DNA of 40,000 nt. It comes from Tubiluchus corallicola. Its lineage: Eukaryota; Priapulida; Priapulimorpha; Priapulimorphida; Tubiluchidae. The DNA lies in NCBI GenBank assembly GCA_030141605.1, contig JAQGDQ010000061.1, positions 307,496 through 347,495 on the forward strand, given 5' to 3'. Of this stretch, positions 24,177 to 35,900 are shown piece by piece. The position numbers were made by a program, and so were the translations under genes. Numbering within the stretch: position 1 is the first letter of the stretch; each line of letters begins with the position of its first letter. The notes under the pieces are model-generated. The model saw only the letters and a program-made list of their open reading frames with translations. It searched no databases and had not been told where the DNA came from.

Positions 24177-27100
24177 CTAAAAAGGAGACATAAAGCTTTA
24201 TGCATTGTGCATGCAAATAACACGTGAGATTTTGTTATTATCTTATTACTGTGATGCGTAAATAAATAAACAATTAGGAAAATCTGCCACCCATTGCAAC
24301 TATGAACCACAGTTTCCTCAATTTGAGTAATAAACTGTTGCTATATCTCTGAATTCGATCGTGAAGAGGAGTATCTTAGATTTCCCTGACATTTTTTGGC
24401 ACAGTGTAAGGATAGAATGTGAAGCAGAAAAAATGCGTTACATGTTTAAGTCGAGCCTCTTACAGAATCTGTGATATCTCATAACTTTTTCTGAGGGTAT
24501 CTTTTTTTCTTTGGTCATTAATCATTTAACAAAATAACTGCGCTATTTTGATCTTCAACCGTGGTACTTAAAGCTGCACTTTGGCCGCAGTAGCTTTTAG
24601 TTTTTTGACAATCAGTATCCGGCATAACTGTGATTAAGAAACAATCATTAATTTGCGCAAGAGGTGCGCATCAAAGGAGAAAGTCGCCTCTAAATGAGGC
24701 ATTTTCTGAGCGTCTTCGTAAAAATTTGTGGCGACAGAAGCATAGTCAGTCATAGCATTCTTCCAAACACGCTAGTGGAATTAGCGAAGGTTGGCAACGA
24801 AGCCAATTAGCGAAGACAAATAACGTTATTTTCAATAAGTGTAGGGGCATTTGCTAGTTAGTTTGGTAAAGTTCATTAGCACATTCACCAATAACACCAG
24901 GAAACAATTTCGTATACACAACAAGCCAGGAAAAAGTCCATACAGTGAACTAGTTGGAGTGTAAATCAAAGAAACAGTCTCAGCCAGTAAATCAAAGAGT
25001 CAGTGTACCTATTTGCAAGTTAAAGTGAAAGTACTCTACCTAGTAATCACATTAATTTTAGCATGTTTATAATATTGTAATTACTTAAACACTGTGCAAG
25101 TACATTAAGTAAGAAAAGCCTATATCTATCAACGCACCATTAACAAATCCTACATGTCAGACCTATATATGTCAAGAAACTCAAGACACATAAACCTCCA
25201 AACGTGAACTACACGAGTGTGTAAAAACCTGTAAAACTTTTTTGATTCGGCGGTTTGCTTTTACATGTGTATTAGTAAGGAAGACCTTTTGGTGACCATT
25301 GACCAAGCATGCTCAGGGAATCAATTACGTTTCCACGTATTTATTTGATTTATTTCAATAATATCTACTACAGAAATTCAAAAAATTTTCAGCTGATAAA
25401 ACTTGCTTTGAAGGTACCTGCTTTGTAGATAATATCAGACATAACGTAGCATTTTAAATACTGTAAGTCTTAAGTAAAGAAAGAAACGGATTAATAACGA
25501 TATAGATTATAACATATGCAATAAATACATAAATATAATTATGTCAAGTAAGTTCTTTTGTTTTATAATGGGTGGACTCTATTAATTACCTTGATTTGTT
25601 TTGGCGTTGCTCTACCAATTACTACACCTTTCGTTGTCATGGCATCAGCAACTTTGGCTTCATCTTTGAGCTGCAAAATGTTTTTTAAGCATTCATGACT
25701 TTCCATTGTACAGCAGATTCGAATAAATTTGTAAAACGTACGTTATTTTAAAAGCTTAGTGTCATCGTCATCGATTCTTCGAATGTGCAAGGGTAAATTA
25801 CCCCATCGCTTCACTTGTTTCATAGGTTAATAGTTGAGATCTTTCCTGATCACCTTATAAGGCAATTCAAGCACGGCAATTTTAAAATAGTTAATTGAAC
25901 CCTTTCAAGAATGAACCCCAAGTGATAAAATCTGTCACTCGTCGTCGTCTTTGTCGTCATTGGCGTCATCGTTGTTGTTGTGCACACAATAAAAAATCAA
26001 ACCTCAGTTGTGAATAGGAACGAGTCTAAGCTATCTATGATAGATTCTTGTATATGTCAATAACAGAATGTCAGCAGTAAAATGTCTCCAATACCGCCAC
26101 ACTTCAGTGTATCCTGAATAAAACACCAAATAGAGTGAACAGATAATTTATGTATGCAAGGTTTCTTACAGCTGTGAATATGCCAATGGCTTCATCAGCG
26201 GCTTCATTCCCCAAAGTCTGAGCGTCTTCACTTGACATTTCGTTGGTGCCACCTCGCATTGACCAGCCGCCATAGTAGAATGCGAGTCTGTTCAGCATTC
26301 TTCCCAGTAAATACTTTGTTAAATAAAAATAAAGTTTTCATTAGTACACGAGTTATTCCTCCCCCTTTCTCCCTCCCCCCTCTCTCTCCATCTCCCTCTC
26401 TTCATACATTTGTTGTTAATCTGTTACCTCTGTCGTATTGTGTATCAATTCGTTGTTGCACTATTATTAAACACCATTTTGTCCTTTTCTTTTCTCTCCC
26501 TGTCCTCTTCTGACTATTTCTCTCTTTTTATTGGACAGCTGTAGCTAGATTTTATATTCACCTGGTTTTTCTTCCCTTCTAGTCCTCGACAAATTTCTAT
26601 GGCGCGTTTAAAATTGTCCATGATTAGTTTCATTTGAGGCAGTTGGCTCTTATACATGTAGTTCTCCAGTTTCATAATCTGAAAATGCAATATTTTGCTG
26701 CATAAGGCACACTATGATGTGATATGACTTTGATAAAAAAATCAGATAACTGTAATCGAAATACGCATTAGATAGACAAAATTTGATACCAAACTGGAAA
26801 GACGGAAAACGTGAAAAAGTTATGATACAGCCTAGATTTGAACTAAGGACCTTTCTGTTTACAAACAAGACGCCGTAGCTCGTTAAGCAGAAGGTTCATG
26901 GTTCAAATCTAGGCTGTACCCAATTTTTTTCACATTCCCTGCCTTTCGTGTCTGTCTGTAAATGTTTAATAAAAATTTAATTAATTGTGGGTTTGTATGA
27001 TTAATAATAATAATAATGTAGACGTTAAGATTATAATAATTAAATATTGCTCAGTGTTTTTAAGAAAAAGATTTCATCTAAATTCATTCACCTCATCTTC

Positions 27101-27732
27101 CAGACATCCCTGTAACCAGTACAATGCCATCATTCTATCACTTCGCTGCCCAAGTTCATTTTTTTCTATTTCTAATGCCTGTTCAAGCATAGTGCGTGCC
27201 ACATCAAATTTTCCACCTTGTAACCTGTCGATAACGCAAGTTTCCAAAACGTTAATTTCAACCTCAAATGTGAAATGAACGAAATCTTATTAAATAATCT
27301 GAAAAAAATAATCGTGTGAATGACTGTGCACGCAATGTTTGACTTTCATTTTCTTGTAGCAAGAGACTCCAGAAGAGGCTAATGGTGACATCTTTCGACG
27401 TTCTTGGGCAGGGTTTCAATCACCTAAATGAATAAATCTTGATTGTGCATCACTCATGCGTTCAAATATAAGGTGGTCGTTTTAGCATTTAAGCGAAGGC
27501 AGCCCGTTGCTTGCATGGCGCTGTTAGATACTCATTTGTTCAATACTGTGTGAATTAGGCCAGTTCTTTCATTTTCTTTTACGCGTTTGTGTGTTACATA
27601 ACAATACAGAGTTTTTACACTAACAATAAATTTTGGCGTTTCTATATTTCTTTGATAATTTTTGTATCAAATTTTATGCTAAGCATTCGTTTTATCTCTT
27701 CTTATGGTTTCCATTACTTTATATTATTATTA

Positions 27733-27796
<64 letters not shown>

Positions 27797-28031
27797 CATT
27801 ATCATTATCATTATCATTGTCATTGTCATTGTCATTGTCATTGTCATTGTCATTGTCATTATCATTATCATTATCATTATCATTATCATTATCATTATCA
27901 TTATCATTATCATTATCATTATCATTATCATTATCATTATCATTATCATTATCATTATCATTATCATTATCATTATCATTATCATTATCATTATCATTAT
28001 CATTATCATTATCATTATCATTATCATTATC

Positions 28032-28065
<34 letters not shown>

Positions 28066-29827
28066 ATAAAACACATTATTTTATTTTATGTCATTTTATT
28101 TTTTTGTAAAATACAATTGCGAATGTTAAACAGGTGGGTAGCTATGCTGTTTGGGGATTCAGTTCCCTTCCACTGATCCTTGTCATGAATTCTGCTTCGA
28201 TTATTATTGATTTCATTTATGTACCATATCTTTTTATCCCGAATTCTAATAAAAATAAATAAATAACTAAACAGCTGTATGTGAATAAATAAATAACTAC
28301 TTACAATACTTGAGCCACTTTGGTAAGTCGTTCGCTAAGCTGTTCTCTTGATATCTCAGGCGTATTCTTTAAATTGTTGATAGCAGTTTGATAAGCATCT
28401 TGCATGGTAAGAGCAGAATCCATCTTTGTAAAAAAGCGCAAAAATAAATTGTTGTAATTTATCATAAATGAATATGCGCTAATACAAAACCCACGAAAAT
28501 ATTTCACCTATAAGGTTAACTGGTAGGGATGATTGAAGACAGTAATATGTACGATTGATTATTGATTAATTATGTTGATTAAATGTGCCAGTTACTACGT
28601 TTCTACATTACCACTTTTCTTTAATTAAATATTTACACACTGTGACAAAGTCATTAAGTGTGTTAGTGAATTTAATAATTTTAATTTAACCACTGTATGC
28701 TCGCCGGATGTAAGCCTTATTGACAGTCCATAGAATTTAATAGTTTTATTGTGACTGAGAATGGAAAACATATTTGTTGTAATGTCGTCTAGTGATATTC
28801 ACGTTGTAAATAATAGTAAAATTAATAATGATAAGACAGGAGCATTGCCTAATGAGATGGAGTGACAAACGAGTTTGGCGACAAAGTAGTCAACAATAGT
28901 CCATCAGCGAGACTCTTAATCTTTTGGGTTGCATGTTCAAATTATCCAAATATTCTCAGCTGGCAACTATGGGCAACTCGAGTGGATGCTCTGATGATGT
29001 TTTTAACAGCAAATACTGCATTTGTTCTTGGTCAAATCCTATGTTATACATTCCCAGTATGCCACTGACTATTATTTTTATGCTTTTGCTCTATTATCAC
29101 CTTTGCTCTTTTCTGCTTTTCTGCTAATCTAGTGGAATATTTCTTTTGCAAGGCTTCAACTCTTTTTAATAGAATGAATTAAATAAACAATTTTTAATAG
29201 AATAAATAATAGCAAAAACTCGTGAACTTCCAATTATAAAATAATGGTAACTTACCTTTGTAACGCTTTGCCAATATCTTATTAAAGTGCTGCTGTATTC
29301 CTCGCTGTAAAGTCTATCAAATATTCTCCAGTCAACTAAGCATTTAGCCAAGCGATCGGGGTCTTTTATTTGCACTAAGTGGTACGGATATTCTTCGGTT
29401 TTTCTCTCAATTTCTTCTCTGTTTTCAAAGAAATCTGCCAGTTTTTTGTGCCAGCAGAAATAAGCTTGTTTTGTTTCGTCCGCTTCTACTCCATCGTTTC
29501 GAGAACGTTCGTAAAAGTATCTGAAAAATGAAACTTGGTTAATTTTACCGAAACAATTTAGTTACTTTAGTAAATGCTAACCAATGGAAAATTTAACTAA
29601 ACAAACTACACAACTAAAAGAATACGTTTATAGAAATATTTATCTCTAGGAAATATTTATAGAAATAAAGTTACAACTTGTCTAGAATGCGAAGAACGCG
29701 AATGTAATATATATATAAACATGATAGGTGAAAAAGAATACCAACAACGTGACGACACTTCATATATCGAAAATTACCGAAATAATTAACGAAACTGTTG
29801 GTTAAAGTGTTATCCATATAACGAATC

Positions 29828-29915
<88 letters not shown>

Positions 29916-32900
29916 GCAGCAGCAGCAGCAGCAGCAACACCTATTGACCTAAAGGAACAGGAACATACTTGATTCGCACAGCTTTGCTAAGGGACCTATG
30001 ATAGAAGTCGAGTCTTCCCTCCCCGCTGTCGCCGAACGGGCGTAGGAATGGGCGAAGAGCTCGATACACCTCCGCCCATTTAAATGCAGGTAATGATAGA
30101 GATCTCTTTTCCTTTTTGCGATCAACTGAAAATTCAAATTGCTTAGTGAATGTAGTTCTAAATCAAATAGAACGAGAACAGCTTAAAAGAAAACCAAGCG
30201 AATTTGTTTTAAAAAGCAATAGAGTATGTTTGTATTGAAATGTTTTGTTAGTACGTAATTAAATGTCTTATTAAGTGCATCAGTAGCCAGCACTCATATA
30301 TCTCATTATATGTGTCAGTAATAGAAAATAGCAATTATTGATTATTTATACGCTAAATAGCATTGTATCAGCTAATGAGGTGTGTCACTGTAGTCAATAA
30401 AAACACTTGTGGACAGTATTTGTGAAGTAGCATCGAAATCGAGTTTATTGCCAGTACGTTTGACCATTTTTGCCATTTACCGCTTACTGGTCGAAAATCG
30501 GTTGGCTGCTTTTATCCAAAATCAGCACGGATCGATAATTGGAGTCGAGAACGTTTAGGTAATATTATATTTCTATCACTCTTTATTGCACAATGAAAAA
30601 AATCATTCCAATGGCTAATCGATATTAAATCATGTGCTTTATGGCTAACATAATTTTACCTCGCAAAAAGTGGATAAATAATTAGAAATAAAAATCAACA
30701 AGCCTATGCGTAGGCAAAAAACAATGACATCCTCATAATAACATAGAAAACAAAGAACCAATAGCAAAAACAACAAATAGCTTTTGCAATTCATGACTTA
30801 CTGTTACTTTGCAATCAAAAGCACCAAGATTAAGTCAGAACAGAGGCATTTTCATAAAGGTTTATAATATTTTGCTCGCGAGAATATAGATATGTTTTCC
30901 GACGTGGACTTTCCCGGCTTACGCACCTTTTTCATCTGTTGTCGCATCATTTGGCATTAAATCTTCTTCATCACCCAACACCGCCAGAAGCTCAGTCTCA
31001 AGTAATCCTTTAGCTGAACACTCCAGTAAACATAGAGCTGCCACCAATAACTGCCCTCCATTCTCTTGTTCAAATCTTTCCAATACTTGCATTTCTAATC
31101 TGTTGAAATATAGAATATAAAAATTCTATATAAGTCAGCAGTGAATTTTTTACTTTAATTGCAAAACCTAATCAGCATGGGTAAAATTCCACGACATCTT
31201 CATTGATAAATTCATTTTTTAAATTCAAGCTCAACCGCAATGACTAGTATATTCAAAAATAACGAAAGCTGTCCCATGAAAAACCCAATAAGTCTAATTT
31301 ATGACTTCAACACAATTATAGTTGTCTTTACTGCCATTAAAAGTTTTAAGTAGTTTTCTGCATGCTGTATCCTATGCAGGTATATCAAATACCCCAAAGA
31401 CCATACATACCCGAAAGATTTACATATCCCAAAGATCAACCTAGAGAATTTGAAAAAGCTAAAAGTTTCCAATACAAATCAAAAATGTCATAAAACGTGT
31501 GTAATTATTTGTGTAAAAAATGAATCACCATAAGCGGCAGCTTGGGTTCAGCGGTCAAGTGGTCTAGGCTAAAGATTGCACACACGCTTAGTGCTTGCAG
31601 TCTTGGTTTCTATAGCAGACGCCGCCAACACTAGGGCATATGTCCTGCACAAACGACGGCAAATAAATGCATCTAAGTCTTAGCAGGTGCTAAATAGTGT
31701 TTTAAACAAAGTAACACTTCTTTCTACACTGTGTATAATCAAAATTTAGTTCAGCAGTCAAATGCTTTTTAACTCTCGCTTGTTTGTCTGTTAGCGTTTT
31801 GCATCAATTTTCGATCAAAAAACAACAAAACATCTAAGAGCCCAAAGACTGCAACACAAGAACATTTTCGGTCGGAAAATAACGTGCAGAGCAGACACAA
31901 TAAGCAAACGATGTTTACTATTATGACTCACTCCAATAGTCCATCAGCAAGAGTCTTGATCTTTTGGGTTACTTGTCTGAACTGTCCAAATATTCTCAGC
32001 TCCTCGCACGCTATGGACAACCAGAGGGGATTCTCTGATGACGTTTTTGACAGCAAATACTGCATTTGCTCTTCGTCCAGTCTTTTATTGTACATTCCCA
32101 ATATGCCGCTAACTATAGCCTAAAATGTGAGCAAATTCAATTAGATAATTGTTAGACCTTGATTGTACATTACTGACATCTGACTTTGTAAATTGGTACA
32201 TATATTTGTGCGGGACATATGCAGTTGCCAAGTTTTTATGATGTTTGATGGCGATCCAAGGGTTGTGGGTTCGAATTTCACTCAGGTCGGGAGCTTTTTT
32301 AGCAGCCATTCATCACTCGAATAGGACTCTCTAGCCGCATTTCCAGGCCTCTTCAATTTTAAGAATGGGTCATTCACGAGGCCCCACAATCTTTACTGGT
32401 TTCATGTGCTGGGTGGAAAAGGTAGCCGAGAGACTGTCCTATCACCACTTCTCCTTTGAATAGGTTACCGGAGCGATTTACCTCTATACCGTAATGAACA
32501 AGCCATTCTCCTCCTTTTATTTTAATCTACATTCGATGCAAACATTCAGAGACTGCTATACTGTACGCTTCGCACATGCCATTGCCCGTTAGTAGGTTTA
32601 CCACACATATTCCACACGTACACCATAAGAACTGGATGCATGTGTAACGACTTTTGTTATAAGAAATGCAACGTTTATTATAAGAAATGTATTCACACAG
32701 TCAGTTAAAATGAGTTATTCAAATAATTTAAAAGAAAACCGGACCCAATGTTAAAACACATGGAATTTAAATATAATTTGGTGTAGTTAGTATATATACA
32801 TATAGTTGGTGTAAATTATAGTCATTTCAGTATAATTACAGTATATAGTAGCGCTGTATTTTAAATCTTGCTTTTGTAAACACATGAAACATGCTCACGG

Positions 32901-35900
32901 AATATTTTTGCCACTTGAAAATCGCGTTCAATTGTGACGTTATCACTAACTGTGCTCACCGCCTGTTAATTAAATTTCTGAGCTAATATTTGGTTATCAG
33001 AAACAATGGATACTTTAAACCACACTTCAAAAATCAATACGATTTGAAAAATTATCCTGTTTTTCTTTAATCTTTCTGTACCGCATTGTTATTGAAACTA
33101 TTAGGTCTTATTTCCACGTACACAATGACTAAATATTTAGTGAAAACTTACTTCTCTAGATGCGCAGTCCAGTGGGCCGACAAATAATGACATCGGAGCC
33201 GGCTCCCGGGATTTCAGGGTCACCTGACAAGGCGTATCGCCGATCATGGAGAATATGCAACGAATTTGCGGCGCCAACTTGCGTGGAACCCAAGACATTA
33301 CAGTTGATGCTGTACATTCATCTAACTGAAACAATTTTTTATAAATCCCTCCAATAGATTTATCAGCAAACTGTGGTTAGAATTTTTCTGAAATTCGTTC
33401 TGAAGGACTCATAGATGGGATATGTAGTGGGAAGCTGGGATAACAAAAACCAAACGTCTCTAATCATACAGCGTGGCACAGTATTGCACTGTCTGTTTCA
33501 GACCTGCCAGTTCAGCCTTTCTGGTCTGGTCAATTCTGGCCCAGTCCGCTCCAGTGCCAGAACCGTCCGGTCCTGTTTGACAACATCCCATCCAGTCTAC
33601 CTCGAACTTATTCTTCCTAAAGCGTTCTTCATTATCTAATAACTGAAATTTCTTTACTGGTGCGGTTCATTCGAGTGCCAGTAATAATGACGACGACACG
33701 ACGACGACGATGACGACGATGATAATGATGATTGGGACGACGACGACGACGAAGAAGAAGAAGAAGAAGATGATGATGATAATGATCAAGATCACAACCG
33801 TCAGTTCCTGCCTGACAAGATTCCACCGAGTCCAAGCCAAACTCATTGTTACTAAAGCGTTCTTCATTATCCAATAACTGAAATTTCTTTTATAAATAAA
33901 CATTCTGCTTTAATTATAAGAATAAAAATAATTAATGATAAATAATTAACTTGAACCTGGTTAACTGCATCAATAATCACAACGACGGGCCTTGTCCTCG
34001 GATTAGACAGTGCAGAAAGGGTTAACTGAGCAGTAGAGTCTATATCAGAAGGCATTGTAGATTCCTGAAAAAAGAAAATCAGTTAATGCTTTTCTATTGG
34101 TTTCTAAATGGTTTAAAATTACATTTGACATGCATAAGAGTTTTAAAATGTTGGTTTGATAGCTTGCTTTGCTATATCAGATTTCTAATGTATATGAAAG
34201 TTAACATTCCGCTGACATGACAGACAATACAATTTTACGGCTTTACTATGTGTAGGACGAAATTGTCAACTCAGTTACAGAAAGCCATTAAACTGCGTCT
34301 ATGACTAGTTTCTGATGCGGAATTAGTTATAATATAATCCTATTCTTTTTTCCTTCCTTAATTAAGCTTTTATTTTGGTAAGAGCAATTGTATAGTGCTT
34401 GTTTTTTCTTCCTATGCAGTTTGTTTTTACTCTTTCCCCAAATTATTGTATTTTAAATCAATGACATTTGAGCACTGTGTTTTGTGCTTTTAATATTCTT
34501 GTCTCGCTTTAGTTTGCGGTTTTAAACATGATATTAGTAATTTTTCAGCTGATAAGCCGCGCAAGGGCGAAAGCCTGTGTAAGAAATAAAAATTATTATT
34601 TTGGCATTTAGTCCGCCTAATTATGACTCCGGAAAATCCTTGAGCGAATTTTACCATTTATCTTGGGTCCTGATAATGGAGTGCTTGAGGTTTAGTTTTG
34701 AAGTATGGGCCTAATTTAAAAATGTTGTACTTCCAACGAAACTACTGGATACGGTAACCGAAAATCTGCTTCGTAAATGGGTGGTTTTGTGGTTGTTGGA
34801 ATAGGATACAATAGGCATAATTTTTTGACTAGTTTCGCCAAAATAGCTACATTGGCTGTATTGCTACTGTATATAGCCCAGTAAATGCCCTAACCCGTGT
34901 ATAGCGTTCTTTTTCAAGGTACAAAATTGCTCAAGTTTGCATCACCATACATGGCGTCGACGTAGTGATTCACCGAAGCTAAGTTTGCATCACCATACAT
35001 GGCGTCGACGTAGTGATTCACCGAAGCTACAATCCCAGAATGCCGTTCGTTTTGCATCATCTTTTACGGTATCTTTTCCTTTCTCGTTATCGTTCCTAGG
35101 CAACAGAATATCTCTCGCGCGTTGACTTGTAGCAATAACACCAGCCAAGGGCAGCTACGCTAGGGTTGCTTCTTGAGATTGACTGGAGAAATTTTCTACA
35201 GTTGATGTTATTATTCAAAGCAAATTTTCAGTAAACTGTACTTTCTCCAACAGTCTCCTCACTTCATACTTGTAGGCATCTACGAAAGAGTCTACAACTT
35301 TTAACAAGTGAAGTCTGAAGCACTCTTTTTTGGGTATTTCTTGCAATATTTTGCGCTAAAGGATACTGCTCTTGTTGAAGGTCCAGCGCCCAAGATGCCT
35401 GTAGATGCGAGACACAGACATTCAGCTGTCGGACAGTTCTGTGAACACATCACTGGCTTCGATCACGTTGCAAATCTTACCATTTATCGCATTCCACACC
35501 TTATCAGGAAATCGGCAATAATATGTACAATTGGTCCAGCTTCCAGGTCAGTTGACACATTAAAAGATTTGATCAAGGCAGGGATGAACATTGTTCGCCT
35601 CAATTTCTCGCACGGATCACATGCGTTTCACTCGGAAACCATAACAAATGTCAGAACGGCGCTTTCTGCTTTTAAACATGAAAACAAGCCGGTCGCCATT
35701 GCGCTTGATACCAAAGGTCCAGAAATCCGAACAGGAGTTTTAGAAGAAGGTCCTAGTGCTACAGTTAACCTGGAACAGCGTGCTAAAGTTAAAATCACAA
35801 CGGACATGACTTATGCGGAGAAATGCTCAAAGTATGTTATCTGGGTCGACTATAAAAACATTACTAAAAGTTGTAAGAAAAATGACACAGTATTTATCGA

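Noticed and set aside
27589-28176. Long ORFs on both strands (SLSLSL, ND and IM repeats)
   Set aside because: They are produced by the TTATCA microsatellite, which has no stop codon in any frame.
28862-29127. Plus-strand ORFs of 67-68 codons
   Set aside because: They are antisense shadows of the decayed exon 6 copy.
32267-32279. Box B match as a tRNA gene
   Set aside because: No box A at the right distance and no cloverleaf by eye; kept only as a possible SINE.
35308-35394. N-terminal extension of pyruvate kinase
   Set aside because: The frame is open but has no ATG before 35395, and the extra residues do not resemble the family N-terminus.
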